DNA from: an uncultured Lachnospiraceae bacterium
Lineage (GTDB): Bacteria > Bacillota > Clostridia > Lachnospirales > Lachnospiraceae
Direction of reading: 5' to 3'
DNA length: 64,000 nucleotides
Assembly: GCA_934339135.1 (NCBI GenBank)
Contig: CAKRHP010000016.1
Span: 1-64,000 of the forward strand
This document shows, piece by piece, positions 26,069 to 36,616 of this stretch. Numbering within the stretch: position 1 is the first letter of the stretch; each line of letters begins with the position of its first letter. The notes under the pieces were generated by a model. It worked only from the letters and a program-made list of their open reading frames with translations. It was not told the origin of the DNA and did not search any database. A program made the position numbers and the translations under genes.

Positions 26069-29000
26069 TTATATTTCAACAGACTCTCCCTTTGCAATGG
26101 AATATATTATTTTTTCCTTTACTTTACGGCCGGTTACCCGCTGCAGAGCATCTGCATAATAATCCAGCTGGATCCGGTATTTGTCCACAAGCTCATGAAT
26201 ATCTCTCTTTACACGGTCCGTCTTATAATCCACCAATATGATATCCTCGCCCTCCATAAACCAGGCATCGATAATTCCTTGTACCAGCACGGTATCCGTG
26301 TCCTCTCCCGAAATTTCCGGGTGCAGTCTCTGTGCAGGAATTCCCATCATAAACTGCTGCTCCCGGTAAAGCGTTCCGTTTCTCCGGGCATTTCCCATCC
26401 GTTTTCCCAGATCTGTCCGCAAAAACGTACAGAAGTCCTTTGCATAAACAATATCCTTTTCGGAATGTGTCAGATATCCTTTCTCTGTAAATTGTTCCAG
26501 CCATAATGTAAATTCTTCCGGCGTCGTATGCTCATCCATGCTCTCATACGGCAGATGTTCAAAGATGGAATGATATACGGTACCCCGCTGTGCCCCGGAA
26601 AGTGTTTCCTCTCCCTGCAGGAACCGCGGTTTCGGAATTTCAATCTCGTGGGCAGCTTCCTCCGTTTTCTCCCCCTCATCTCTCGTTTCATCTTTCATAT
26701 ATTCTACAAATGCAGGCTGTCGTTCTTCCGCCTGACAAAACGCTTCTGACACATCTGCCGCCTCAGCCCAGGCATCCTCCTCCAGCTTCTGCGCCTGCAG
26801 CTCCATACGCTTCAGCTCCGTCACCGATATTTTCACCGGCAGCTGAAGCTGCACCTCATATGGATAGTGATACTCCTCCTCGGATTCCATTTCATTCTGA
26901 AGCTCCGGATCATAGCAGATATTTTGCTCCCAATTCTGTAGCTTCTGATAGATTTCTCCATCCTCCACAAGACTCTCTGCCACCCGTCCTGTCACCATAC
27001 TACTGTCCCATTTTTCGACCTCAAAATAAGGATCAGCCGACACATCAAGGATCAGAGGCATGATCAGTGACAGATAACTTCTCGCCGAGATCAGATCCGC
27101 CATACAATACGCCGGGCTTTGATCACTCCATTTCCCCAGATCCTTTTCCAGATCTTTGGATACACCGGTAATGATCAGCTGCTCCTTCGCTCTGGTCAGC
27201 GCAACATACAGCACACGGATCTCCTCCGCCAATGTTGCTGCCACCGAACGGTCCGCAAGGAAATTTTTCAACAGTGTTTTTTTCTTGTATCTTTCCTCCA
27301 GATCAATATAATCAATTCCGATACCATAGTCATTATCCTTAACAATTCCTCTGGCATCCATCAGATTAAACTGCGTTGCTGTCCCTGCCAGAAATACCAC
27401 CGGAAACTCCAGACCTTTACTCTTGTGGATACTCATGATCCGCACCGCATCCATTCCTTCGTTGACCAGAGATGCCTCTCCGAAATCCACCTGGGATTTT
27501 TTCATATTTTCAATGTACTGTACAAAGGAAAAGACACCATGATTTCCTTTTCCGGCATAATCCAGTGCGCGCTGCAGCAGCAGCTCCAGATTTGCCGCAC
27601 GTTTTTCTCCCGCCGGCATTGCCGACATCATATGATAATATCCCGTTTCCCGGTAGATCTGCTGCAACAGATCATACACCGGCAGAATACCGGCTCGCTG
27701 CCGGTACATTTCTATAATGTCCAAAAAATCGGACACCTTTTTCCGGGTATTTTCCGATATATTTTCTCCTGCATCCCTTAAGCTGTCATAATAATTGATT
27801 CCCTGCCTCTGCGCTCCCAGCTCCGCCAGCTCGTTATCCGTAAATCCTCCCAAAGGCGAATGAAGAACCGATGCCAGTGGAATATCCTGCCTTGGATTAT
27901 CCAGAACCCGCAGGAAATTCAGGATCACCTCCACCTCCATGGAGCTGAAATATCCCGTCTTTGTCTCCGTGTACGCCGGAATCCCCATCTGGGAAAGCAC
28001 TTCAATATATTTGTCCGTAATTCGGGACGGACTTCGCAAAAGCACCACAATATCCCGGTAACGCACCGGCCGGTAACCTCCCTTGTCATTAATATATAAC
28101 GGCTCCTCTCCCTGTACCAGTTCCCGTATTTTTTCACCGATCACGGATGCTTCCAGAGAATCCTTATCCTTAAATTCTTTATCCCCCTGGATCAACAGAA
28201 CCTGTGTTTTACCTGCTGTTCTGTGAGGATCCTCCGGGAACACTGCCCCGGGCACCAGACTTGCCGCTTCATCGTAGACAATGCCACCCAGACATTTCTG
28301 CATGATCTTTTCAAACAAAAAGTTTGTGGAGGCCAGAACCATTTCCCGGCTTCGGAAGTTCTGATGGAGATCTATTCTCTGTCCCATTTCCGGGTCACTT
28401 CCATACGCCTCATATTTTCCGTTAAACAGCTCCGGGCGCGCCTGACGGAAACGATATATGCTCTGCTTGACATCTCCCACCATAAACAGATATGGTCGCT
28501 GTCCCTGCTCCGCCCGGCTCAGACTGGCCAAAAGAGCCTCCTGGATATAACTGCTGTCCTGATATTCGTCGATCATGATTTCCTGATAATACTCCTGCAG
28601 CTCCTTTGCTACCGCACTTGGCACGTCTCCCTTCTCGTGATCCACCAGTATCTGCAGTGCAAAATGCTCCATATCATTAAAATCCAGCACGCCGTCCTCT
28701 CTCTTCCGGACGGAAAACGCCTCCTCAAACAGCTTCGTAGTCAGTACAAGACCTTTGACTGCCGGTGCCATCTGTTCATAAGGACCCTGCAGCTCCTCCC
28801 GGAAATACTTCTCCTCCAGCTTCCGGATTCCCTTATCGATATAAGTTTTTCTCATATCCTGGATAACTTTTTTATTTTCTGCCTTGCTGGAGGCAAGCTT
28901 TTTCTTTTGAAAACCACAGATGTACTTTGCATAATCCTGATGATCCAACGCCGACGCACACTGTTCCAGCTGCTCTACATCGGACCGGATCGCCGGCTCA

Positions 29001-29746
29001 TATTCTTCCGGACCATCCTGCCGGCATATTTCCAGTGTCCGTCTCGCCTGAGCCAAATATCCCTCAAGCATATCCGCCACATATCCCTGCAGCTCTGTTA
29101 CCCAGTCTGTTGTCTTCTTTTCGTAAATATCTACGATCCCATTCAACCAGTCCTCCGGCCATGGCGCACTCTGGGACATATTATGTACATCCAGCACCAG
29201 ATTTCCGGCGGCACTGTCTTCTCGTCCGGTAGAAAAAGCATCGATCATGGCAATAAAATTTCTGTTTTCCTCTGTCTCCGGTTCCGCCTCCGCTTTTTGA
29301 TAACATTCCTCCAAAACCTCGTCCAGCACTTCCTGCTTCATTAATTTGATCTCTGTATCATCCGCTACACGAAAAACCGGATCCAGATCGATCACATGAA
29401 AATAATTGCGGATAATGCTCTGGCAAAAGCTGTCAATCGTGGTGATCTGTGCATTGTGAAGCAGGGAAAGCTGTCTCTGCAGACGCTTGTCTCCGGGATG
29501 CTCCACCAAAGCTTCCTCCAGTGCTTTTCCCACACGCTGGCGCATCTCCCCGGCGGCTGCATTGGTAAATGTCACCACCAGAAGCCGGTCAATATCAACA
29601 GGATGATCGGCATCGGTCACCTCCTGTATGATCCTCTCCACCAGAACTGCCGTCTTGCCGGAGCCTGCTGCCGCGGATACGAGAATATTACTGTCTCTTG
29701 CGTCAATAACACGCTGCTGATCCTCTGTCCATTTCATGTCTCCCAT
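26069..29746 (-). CDS. addA: AddAB helicase-nuclease, subunit A
   Basis: The 1225-residue UvrD-family helicase and nuclease subunit repairs double-strand DNA ends together with AddB. Walker A is SAAAGSGKTAVL near residue 27; helicase motifs include MIDEYQDSSYIQ, GDVKQSIYRFR and SIHKSKGLEFPVVFL. The C-terminal RecB-type nuclease carries IILVDYKTD near residue 1170. Length and order match the family. It follows addB by 15 bp; its ribosome site lies over the addB stop. It marks the right border of the accessory island. Confidence 0.97.
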   Translation of the reverse strand: MGDMKWTEDQQRVIDARDSNILVSAAAGSGKTAVLVERIIQEVTDADHPVDIDRLLVVTFTNAAAGEMRQRVGKALEEALVEHPGDKRLQRQLSLLHNAQITTIDSFCQSIIRNYFHVIDLDPVFRVADDTEIKLMKQEVLDEVLEECYQKAEAEPETEENRNFIAMIDAFSTGREDSAAGNLVLDVHNMSQSAPWPEDWLNGIVDIYEKKTTDWVTELQGYVADMLEGYLAQARRTLEICRQDGPEEYEPAIRSDVEQLEQCASALDHQDYAKYICGFQKKKLASSKAENKKVIQDMRKTYIDKGIRKLEEKYFREELQGPYEQMAPAVKGLVLTTKLFEEAFSVRKREDGVLDFNDMEHFALQILVDHEKGDVPSAVAKELQEYYQEIMIDEYQDSSYIQEALLASLSRAEQGQRPYLFMVGDVKQSIYRFRQARPELFNGKYEAYGSDPEMGQRIDLHQNFRSREMVLASTNFLFEKIMQKCLGGIVYDEAASLVPGAVFPEDPHRTAGKTQVLLIQGDKEFKDKDSLEASVIGEKIRELVQGEEPLYINDKGGYRPVRYRDIVVLLRSPSRITDKYIEVLSQMGIPAYTETKTGYFSSMEVEVILNFLRVLDNPRQDIPLASVLHSPLGGFTDNELAELGAQRQGINYYDSLRDAGENISENTRKKVSDFLDIIEMYRQRAGILPVYDLLQQIYRETGYYHMMSAMPAGEKRAANLELLLQRALDYAGKGNHGVFSFVQYIENMKKSQVDFGEASLVNEGMDAVRIMSIHKSKGLEFPVVFLAGTATQFNLMDARGIVKDNDYGIGIDYIDLEERYKKKTLLKNFLADRSVAATLAEEIRVLYVALTRAKEQLIITGVSKDLEKDLGKWSDQSPAYCMADLISARSYLSLIMPLILDVSADPYFEVEKWDSSMVTGRVAESLVEDGEIYQKLQNWEQNICYDPELQNEMESEEEYHYPYEVQLQLPVKISVTELKRMELQAQKLEEDAWAEAADVSEAFCQAEERQPAFVEYMKDETRDEGEKTEEAAHEIEIPKPRFLQGEETLSGAQRGTVYHSIFEHLPYESMDEHTTPEEFTLWLEQFTEKGYLTHSEKDIVYAKDFCTFLRTDLGKRMGNARRNGTLYREQQFMMGIPAQRLHPEISGEDTDTVLVQGIIDAWFMEGEDIILVDYKTDRVKRDIHELVDKYRIQLDYYADALQRVTGRKVKEKIIYSIAKGESVEI

Positions 29747-29761
29747 ATTCCCGTTCCCCTC

Positions 29762-32700
29762 CTATTCCGTCTTTTCCTCGTTATCATACTTCTCTTTTAA
29801 TTCCATGCAGACCTGTTCATCCTTTAATTTCATGAGACTCCGGTATTTGTTCCCCAGTCGTGGATCAAACTGACAGACCCCGTGATAAGGACAATATTCG
29901 CAAGGTGTTTTATCATTTTCCCGGCGATATGGATTCACCTCGATCGCACCTCCGAGAATATCCTCACTCATCTTTTCCAAAGTATCCCGTGTATACTTCA
30001 TAAAGTAGTCAAACTCTTTTTCTGCCACGCAGTTTTTCGTTGAAGTCACTCCATCTCCACCAATTCCCTCTACCACCGGATCAGCTTCATTGAGCAGTCC
30101 CTTCATTCGAAACTCTTTTATTAGTTTCTTCTCCTTGTCCTTTGCATCCACAGATTCCAGGATCGGGTCCTGAGGATGAAAATAAAATATACCGGCAGGG
30201 ATGATCTTTTTCCGGTTTCCCGTTTTTCCCTTTGCCGCATCCACTGCCGCCTGAAGATAAATGACAAGCTGCATCTGCAGACCATAATAGAAATCCGACA
30301 ACGATACATCCTTGTCTCCTGTTTTATAATCCACAATGGAAATATACTCCGCATCTTCTCCGGTCATCTGATCCACTCTGTCCACACTTCCCCGCAGACG
30401 CAGAGGACCGTGGAGCTGTTCAAAACGAAGCTCGCTGCTGACTGTCTCAAAATTGCCCTGTCCCATCTGTGAAGAAATCGCCGCGATCGTCCGGTGAAGC
30501 ACACGTTTCATGGTTTTCATTAAATAGTGGTTTCTTGCTGTATCCTGTAACACGCCGTTTTTATACTGCTCCGCCACCTGCTGAAAATATTGCTCTGCCT
30601 TTTCTCTTCTTTCGTTTTCTTCCACATCCTGCCAGCTTCTCTTATGCCGGATCAGGTCCTTGGTGTAAAGCTCCAGGGTTTCATGGATCACATTTCCGAT
30701 ATCGTAAAACTCCACGGTTCTTTCCTGCCTCTCCTCCAGGTGAAGACCATACTGCAGAAAATGACGGTATGCACAGGACGCATATAACTCAAACCTTGAC
30801 GCACTTCCATAAAGCGTATCACCATATAGTAGCTCCGCATTCTCCCGGACAAGCTTTGCCTTTTCCGGCTGATAAAAGGCTGCCGACAATATTTTCTGCA
30901 GCTTCTCCGGATCGTGCTCCCGATAATAGGTATAGATCTGCTGCCATCTGGTATCCTCAAAGCTCCGGTCCCGAAGTCCCCTGATCAGATATGTCATCCC
31001 CTTATCCTGTCCCAAAATACGGACAGCATCCTGACATTGCTCTTCCACATGAACCGTGATATCCGGATACAATCGGCGCATCCGGTCAATGAGATATGCC
31101 GGCTTTTGCTCCTTACCGTCATTTCCCACCTCACACAGACACAGATACAGATGCTCCTCCGGCTTGGTCAGTGTCAGATACAGATAAAACTGTTCTGTAT
31201 AAAGCTTCTGGCGTTCTGTCGGTGCCATCTCGAAATCTTCCTGCTCCAAAAAGCTTCTCTCTGACGCTGACAGGATACCGCCCCCGCCACTTCCGGAAGG
31301 AATATTGGCGTCCGTGGCTCCCAGAAAGAACAGATGCTTCACATGGTTTAAACGTGTTCTAGTGAGATCTCCTACGACAATCTGATCAACCCCCGGCGGG
31401 ATCAGCCCCACTCTCGCTTCACTGAAACCGGTGTCCAAAAGCTCCCGGAACTCTCTGAGAGACATTTTCTCCCCGCCCAAAAGCTCTACCAGCCGATCCA
31501 GCACATCCAGTATAATGCCGTAAATCTGGTCATACTCTTTGGCAGCCTCCGCATCTCCCATTTGCCGGAAAGCTTCTACATCCTCCGTCAGCCTGCTATA
31601 GAAATCCTGCTCTTCCATAAACTGTATAAAAGCCTCTGCAAATTCTCTGACCGTATGCTTCCCTGTTCTGATTCGGGTATATATTTCTTCGATATTTTTC
31701 CATACCTTTTGACGGATATCGTTTATTTTTTGGTTGAACTCCTGTCCTTGTTCTTCCTCACGGAAACGGTATATTTTAGCTGCGTCCCATTCTCCCTTCC
31801 AGCGTCCCGCTCCGCGAATGCCTGACGCCAGCAGATAATTATCTAACAGATCCGTTTCCTCCGGACTCAGCATGGAGTATTTCCCCCGCAGATACCGGAT
31901 CACCGTGTCATACCGGAAATCATACCGGATCATATCCAGCAGGGCATCCAGCATGTTTACAAGGGGATTGGCGAGAATGGTCTTTTTCTGATCCACAAAG
32001 CACGGGATCTGCGCCTGCCCGAAAGTGTCTCTTGCCAGCGGTCCGTAAACCTCCATGTCTCCTGCCACCACAGCAATATCACGATAACGGTATCCTTCCC
32101 TGCGAAGCTTTTTGACGCACTCTGCCACAAAGGAAATCTCCTCCTGTGGCTGTTTGAGCAGATGAATACTGATATCTTCTCTGTCGTCTCCTTTAGCGGC
32201 ATTTTTGTGATATGCCTTCACTGGAAAACGAAACAATGACCGTTCCAGATGCTCCAGCTGCCCGGAACCATGAAACCTTGTTTTTTCAATCTCTTCTCCC
32301 ACCCGGATAACCTCCGGCTCCTCCATTCCATTATCCTTGATCATATGAAGAAAATGCGCTGTTGTTTTTTTACTAAGATAAAACAATTCATGTTTTTCTC
32401 CAAGCTGAAAAAGCTCCTGGGACTCGTCCATGGTCACCGTCACATAGATGTCACTGCAGACCCGCATAAGCTCCTCGATCAACTGATACTGCACCGGTGT
32501 AAATCCGGTAAATCCGTCCAGACAGATCACCGCATCCTTTAAAAGCTTCGACTGAGACACCACACCGCTTAACACGGTAAGTACCTCTTCCGACGTAATA
32601 TAATTATCCTTTAGATATGCACGAAAGCTGCGGTACGCCACCTTCATATCCTCCAGTTTGCTTTTCAACGCCATCCGGGAGTCGGCAGCCCGGATCATAT

Positions 32701-33121
32701 CCTCCAGCCCTTCTTCGTCAATCCCATACTGCATCATCTCCGAAAGAAAGGATTTGATCTCCGCTACATATCCCTTTTTATGGACATTCCTTCCAAAATA
32801 GTGCAGATTCTTTTCCTGCTCCAGCAGTACCTTGTGAAGGATCAACGTCTTGCCCATATCATCTAACGCCGGCAGACTTGCCATACCTGTCTCTCCAAAA
32901 ATGCGGTATGCCAGGCGCACAAAGCTCTGAACCTCTATATTCATAATCCCCTGATGTTCACTGATATCTACAATCTCCTTCTGGGTCTGCATCGTTGCCT
33001 GCTCCGGCACGATCATCAGAAAGGTTTTATCCGTTTCTGCCTGCGCCCTCTCGACAATGGTATGATTCACAAAATAAGATTTTCCCCGTCCGGAGCCTCC
33101 CAATACGAAATAAACTGCCAT
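29762..33121 (-). CDS. addB: AddAB helicase-nuclease, subunit B
   Basis: A 1119-residue protein with an N-terminal degenerate helicase part that keeps a nucleotide-binding loop (GGSGRGKSYF, residues 8-17). The C-terminal nuclease has SIVDYKTGDKDV near residue 935. Cysteines of the iron-sulfur cluster are visible: one in ELYASCAYRHFL near 795, and three in CEYCPYHGVC near 1080. This is the AddB arrangement that clamps the nuclease domain. First gene of the addB-addA operon; GGGAGG precedes the ATG. Confidence 0.97.
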   Translation of the reverse strand: MAVYFVLGGSGRGKSYFVNHTIVERAQAETDKTFLMIVPEQATMQTQKEIVDISEHQGIMNIEVQSFVRLAYRIFGETGMASLPALDDMGKTLILHKVLLEQEKNLHYFGRNVHKKGYVAEIKSFLSEMMQYGIDEEGLEDMIRAADSRMALKSKLEDMKVAYRSFRAYLKDNYITSEEVLTVLSGVVSQSKLLKDAVICLDGFTGFTPVQYQLIEELMRVCSDIYVTVTMDESQELFQLGEKHELFYLSKKTTAHFLHMIKDNGMEEPEVIRVGEEIEKTRFHGSGQLEHLERSLFRFPVKAYHKNAAKGDDREDISIHLLKQPQEEISFVAECVKKLRREGYRYRDIAVVAGDMEVYGPLARDTFGQAQIPCFVDQKKTILANPLVNMLDALLDMIRYDFRYDTVIRYLRGKYSMLSPEETDLLDNYLLASGIRGAGRWKGEWDAAKIYRFREEEQGQEFNQKINDIRQKVWKNIEEIYTRIRTGKHTVREFAEAFIQFMEEQDFYSRLTEDVEAFRQMGDAEAAKEYDQIYGIILDVLDRLVELLGGEKMSLREFRELLDTGFSEARVGLIPPGVDQIVVGDLTRTRLNHVKHLFFLGATDANIPSGSGGGGILSASERSFLEQEDFEMAPTERQKLYTEQFYLYLTLTKPEEHLYLCLCEVGNDGKEQKPAYLIDRMRRLYPDITVHVEEQCQDAVRILGQDKGMTYLIRGLRDRSFEDTRWQQIYTYYREHDPEKLQKILSAAFYQPEKAKLVRENAELLYGDTLYGSASRFELYASCAYRHFLQYGLHLEERQERTVEFYDIGNVIHETLELYTKDLIRHKRSWQDVEENERREKAEQYFQQVAEQYKNGVLQDTARNHYLMKTMKRVLHRTIAAISSQMGQGNFETVSSELRFEQLHGPLRLRGSVDRVDQMTGEDAEYISIVDYKTGDKDVSLSDFYYGLQMQLVIYLQAAVDAAKGKTGNRKKIIPAGIFYFHPQDPILESVDAKDKEKKLIKEFRMKGLLNEADPVVEGIGGDGVTSTKNCVAEKEFDYFMKYTRDTLEKMSEDILGGAIEVNPYRRENDKTPCEYCPYHGVCQFDPRLGNKYRSLMKLKDEQVCMELKEKYDNEEKTE

Positions 33122-33305
33122 TTTATGCCTCCCATTCCTGTCATTTCGATAAAATTTTCTTTATCTGCTTAAATTCTCTGCCCGGAATAATACCTTTTTA
33201 TTATACGTTATTTTCTACCGCAAGAAAAGCGAATCGTAGTTCTATCTTTTTCCTTTTGGAATATACTGTAATAACCGGAAATTTATCATATTGGGAGGTT
33301 TTCCT

Positions 33306-33785
33306 ATGTCGCGTACCAGAATTGTCATTTTTCAAATGAAGGAAATTATTTATACTGCTGTTTTTGTGGGTCTGGGCATTTTACTGCTCGTACTTCTTTT
33401 CTTTATGTTCTGGCCGGGCAAAGGGAAAGAAAGTGCCAGCACCTCTTCCCCCTCAGCAATCTCCAGTTCCAAAAAGTCTGCATCCACAGGCTCCGGCAAA
33501 TACATAGCTGGGATATACACCAGTAAGCTTACCCTTGGAGAATCCAAAATCAATCTGCGGATCTCACTGGATAAAGACCGTGTAAAATCTGTGGAAGTAG
33601 TAAATCTGAAAAAATCTGTGGAAACTATGTACCCTCTGATCAAACCGGCAGTAAAAGAAATCTCCGATCAGCTCGCTCAGGATATTGCTCCGGATCAGGT
33701 GGTGCTGTCCGATGACTCTCCCTATACCTCCCAGCTCATTCTTGACACGGTCTGTCAGGTTATGAATGAGGCATCGACGGAATGA
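33306..33785 (+). CDS. Membrane-anchored small protein, unknown function
   Basis: A 159-residue protein; GGGAGG seven bases before the ATG fixes the start. One transmembrane segment (residues about 14-36) is followed by a Ser-rich linker and a folded extracytoplasmic domain of about 100 residues (AGIYTSKLTLGESKINLRI, then SVETMYPLIKPAVKEI). The family is not recognised. It is divergent from addB, with about 180 bp between the two starts. Confidence 0.7.
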   Translation: MSRTRIVIFQMKEIIYTAVFVGLGILLLVLLFFMFWPGKGKESASTSSPSAISSSKKSASTGSGKYIAGIYTSKLTLGESKINLRISLDKDRVKSVEVVNLKKSVETMYPLIKPAVKEISDQLAQDIAPDQVVLSDDSPYTSQLILDTVCQVMNEASTE

Positions 33786-33846
33786 TCTCATATATAATAA
33801 TCGCTTTGTCGATCACCATACTTTCTTTACATCATTGCATATAACG

Positions 33847-33905
33847 AAAAGACAGCCTTTTATGAATTTGATCAATATGATTCATTTCATAAACTGCTGT
33901 CTTTT
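33847..33905 (+). terminator. Long hairpin, probable terminator
   Basis: AAAAGACAGC and GCTGTCTTTT form the outer stem; inner TTTATGAA and TTCATAAA can also pair. A short T-run belongs to the right arm. It lies between the convergent small membrane gene and queT; nothing else is seen in that gap. Confidence 0.45.
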
Positions 33906-33994
33906 ACATTTAATGTATCCTATTTTTACATATATTACTTATTTTGCGTTGTTCGGGGTATGACCTTTCATAAATTCAATGTATCTATCATAAA

Positions 33995-34555
33995 TCATTT
34001 ATGATTCAATGTATTTTTTGCCACGACCGCATCTTCCATTCCTATATCATTCTGAAATAATACATGACGATAAGGTGTCAGTGCCTTGATCAATATGGTA
34101 CCCATTATACAACATGTGACAACCTCGCCGGCTCCCACTGTCAATGCCTGAAAGGGAATAGATACATCAATACCATGTACGATAAATATAATACCGTACG
34201 CATATCGAAGTACAAACGGTATGATTGCCATATTAGCAATCACCGGTGGCAGTGTCACCAAAAAGGAATGTTTTCTCAGGGCATAACTTCCCATTGCCCC
34301 CAGTAATGTGGCCAGACTGCCAAAAATCACATCCGGAAGCATAGCGCCGGTAAGCAGGTTACTTAACAGGCATCCAATGAAAAGTCCCGGCACCGCCGCA
34401 GGGGTAAAGAATGGAAGTACCGTCAATGCCTCTGATATTCTGACCTGGATCGTTCCTGATGCAAGATTAAATGTGCTGATAAATATTGTCATTACAATAT
34501 AGATTGCAGCAATCATCGCTGCCTGTGTGATAAAATAGAGTTTCTTGGTTTTCAT
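33995..34555 (-). CDS. queT: QueT-family queuosine precursor transporter
   Basis: A 186-residue membrane protein with about five to six hydrophobic segments. Conserved QueT features are visible: QVRISEALTVLPFFTP near residue 37 and the GxxIGCLLSNLL segment near 60. It is the substrate-specific component of an energy-coupling-factor transporter that imports preQ0/preQ1. A class I preQ1 riboswitch precedes it, which fits this role and independently supports the name. AAAGGAG lies ahead of the ATG, at the end of the riboswitch. Confidence 0.9.
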   Translation of the reverse strand: MKTKKLYFITQAAMIAAIYIVMTIFISTFNLASGTIQVRISEALTVLPFFTPAAVPGLFIGCLLSNLLTGAMLPDVIFGSLATLLGAMGSYALRKHSFLVTLPPVIANMAIIPFVLRYAYGIIFIVHGIDVSIPFQALTVGAGEVVTCCIMGTILIKALTPYRHVLFQNDIGMEDAVVAKNTLNHK

Positions 34556-34563
34556 TTCTAAAT

Positions 34564-34606
34564 CTCCTTTAGTTTTGTTTTACGAGTGGAAGGTCTCGAA
34601 CACTCG
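34564..34606 (-). ncRNA. Class I preQ1 riboswitch of queT
   Basis: On the minus strand a six-base stem CGAGTG/CACTCG encloses a loop beginning TTC and ending CCTTC. It is followed by an A-rich tail AAAACAAAACTAAAGGAG that contains the ribosome site. This is the preQ1-I pattern (short hairpin, A-rich pseudoknot strand, CTAA next to the Shine-Dalgarno). It probably blocks translation when preQ1 is bound. Confidence 0.82.
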
Positions 34607-34701
34607 GTATTTCTGTTTCTTTGCGAATGGTACCCCTTACAAAATCGCTGTTACCTATCCTACCACGTTTCCGTGGTGAGTGCAAGAAAAATATATCAAG
34701 C

Positions 34702-34740
34702 AAAAATACAGCCCTGCGGATTTCTCCACAGAGCTGCATT
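34702..34740 (-). terminator. Terminator after the sugar-binding lipoprotein gene
   Basis: On the minus strand GCAGCTCTGTGG pairs with CCGCAGGGCTG around an AGAAAT loop, followed by TATTTTTGCTT. It lies about 75 bp after the stop of the 34817-36523 gene. Confidence 0.65.
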
Positions 34741-34816
34741 TGTTTTCATTTTATTTCAGCAACATGCTGTATATTTTGTACAATCTGTTGCCCAGGATCA
34801 CAAATATACTTTGCGC

Positions 34817-36523
34817 CTAGTTCTGAAGCTGATCCTCCAGAGACTTACGTGTAGCAGCCTCTTTCTGAGACCACTTCAGACACTTATCATAACCATATCC
34901 GGCAGTATCCTTCTTCATCTTTGCAATAGCCTTGTTGAACTGTGCATCATTCTTAGCATAGAGAGCATTCCAAGACTCGTTCTTGATGCTATCTGTTACC
35001 TGCTTCCATACAGTCTTTAACTCATCTGACTTCGCACTTGCAGAGTAATCGGTTCCTGGAGCTACAGTATATTTACCCTTCTCCATGTAATCGTTGATAC
35101 CCTCGCAGCCTGTCTTCTTCTTCCAGTCTTCCTGAATGTCATACTTAGAAGACTCCTGAGTAGAAGCCCAGTTATCAGCATTGTATGTCTCGCCATCTGT
35201 CTCAGGGTTCTCAGCATCAATGTTCCATGTAGAAACTGCCATCTGAAGCTGACCATCCTGGAATGTACCCTCATGATCTGTCATCTTTGTCTTCAGATCT
35301 TTTCTACAAGCCTCACCAAGCTCTGTAAGGTATGTCTTTTTATCCTTGTAGTACCAGCACTCGTCCTTAGGACCGTAAGCGTACTCCAGACGTCCGGTTG
35401 GAGTTGCGAAGTAGTTCAGAACTTCCAGTGCAAGCTCAGGATACTCACAGTTAGCACCGATAGATGCTGTATAACCTGTACCAAGTGTGCTCATACCATA
35501 AACAATAGGAGAAGCATCCGTAGGCTTCATACAGTACATGTACTGGCCATTCTTCATATGCTTATCTGTATTGAATGCGAGAGATCCGGAGTAGTTGAAG
35601 ATGGAGAACAATACACCACCATTGATAACCTTCTCGGACATCTGCTCATATGTCTGTGTCATGGAATCAGGATCTACAAGACCCTCACGGTACAGATTGT
35701 TGTACCATTTCAGCATCTCAAGGTATGGTCCATTCTCCTCAAGTGCATCATGATATTTACCTGTGGTTGGATCATAGAGACCGATACCCAGCTCATCATA
35801 ACCATAATATGCAGTAGCGGTTGCCTTAACATACATTACCATTGCATCATCCCAGTCAGGCCACAGAGAAACCGCATATGTCTTTCCGCCTGCATCATCC
35901 TTAGGATCCATCTTCTGCATCTTCTTAAGAAGATCAGCCATATCATTCATATTCTTAACCTTTGGATATCCCATCTTCTTGTAGAGATCCCAACGTGTAT
36001 CCCATGTATAGAAGAATGACTGATGATCCTTACTAGAGGTAGCAACCTCGCCGCCCCATCCATAAAGCTTGTCATTTCCATCACCAAGAATAGTAGCAGA
36101 AAGTCTCTTATTCTTTGCAATAGAATCCTTCATGTTGTCATATACATATGGAGCATTCTCTTTGAGGATATCATCCTCTTCCAGATCATAAAGCAGTCCG
36201 GCCTTAACAGCTGCTGCATAGTTATCATCTGTATGACCCCAGATAATAATATCTCCAAGATCCTTATCTGACATTCTTGTCTGGAATGTACCACTCTCAT
36301 CAGGTACGATGTTAAGCTTTACATTAAACTTGTCTTTAATGATATCAGCAGACCATCCTTTCTGTAATCCTGAAGAGTTTGCCACCTGGCTGTATACAGT
36401 CAGGGTAATTGGCTCGTTACTATTGCTGCCGAACTTACAACCTGTGGCTGCAACGGTTGTTCCTGCTACCATGCTGGTTGCAAGAACCATAGAAAGCATT
36501 CTCTTTCCCAATCCTTTTTTCAT
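34817..36523 (-). CDS. ABC transporter sugar-binding lipoprotein
   Basis: About 568 residues from MKKGLGK at 36523. The signal peptide ends at the lipobox VAATGC. The mature part follows the extracellular solute-binding family 1 type used by LplB/LplC-like importers of oligosaccharides (LTVYSQVANSSG; KLYGWGGEVATS; GYTASIGANCEYPELALEVLNYF). It is encoded in one minus-strand block with YesL and two permeases, and needs an ATPase supplied from elsewhere, as is common for this class. Sequence alone does not tell the sugar. It is followed by a terminator. Confidence 0.88.
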   Translation of the reverse strand: MKKGLGKRMLSMVLATSMVAGTTVAATGCKFGSNSNEPITLTVYSQVANSSGLQKGWSADIIKDKFNVKLNIVPDESGTFQTRMSDKDLGDIIIWGHTDDNYAAAVKAGLLYDLEEDDILKENAPYVYDNMKDSIAKNKRLSATILGDGNDKLYGWGGEVATSSKDHQSFFYTWDTRWDLYKKMGYPKVKNMNDMADLLKKMQKMDPKDDAGGKTYAVSLWPDWDDAMVMYVKATATAYYGYDELGIGLYDPTTGKYHDALEENGPYLEMLKWYNNLYREGLVDPDSMTQTYEQMSEKVINGGVLFSIFNYSGSLAFNTDKHMKNGQYMYCMKPTDASPIVYGMSTLGTGYTASIGANCEYPELALEVLNYFATPTGRLEYAYGPKDECWYYKDKKTYLTELGEACRKDLKTKMTDHEGTFQDGQLQMAVSTWNIDAENPETDGETYNADNWASTQESSKYDIQEDWKKKTGCEGINDYMEKGKYTVAPGTDYSASAKSDELKTVWKQVTDSIKNESWNALYAKNDAQFNKAIAKMKKDTAGYGYDKCLKWSQKEAATRKSLEDQLQN

Positions 36524-36616
36524 AATATCCATCCTTTCTTATTGTTGTTTCCACTCACCCGATTATACTATGTCAGTCGTGCAATATATAAAATACACGA
36601 AATACATTTTATTCCA

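Noticed and set aside
28223..29344. 373-residue open frame opposite addA
   Set aside because: The minus-strand AddA match with intact helicase motifs explains the DNA; the plus-strand frame has no recognised features or start site.
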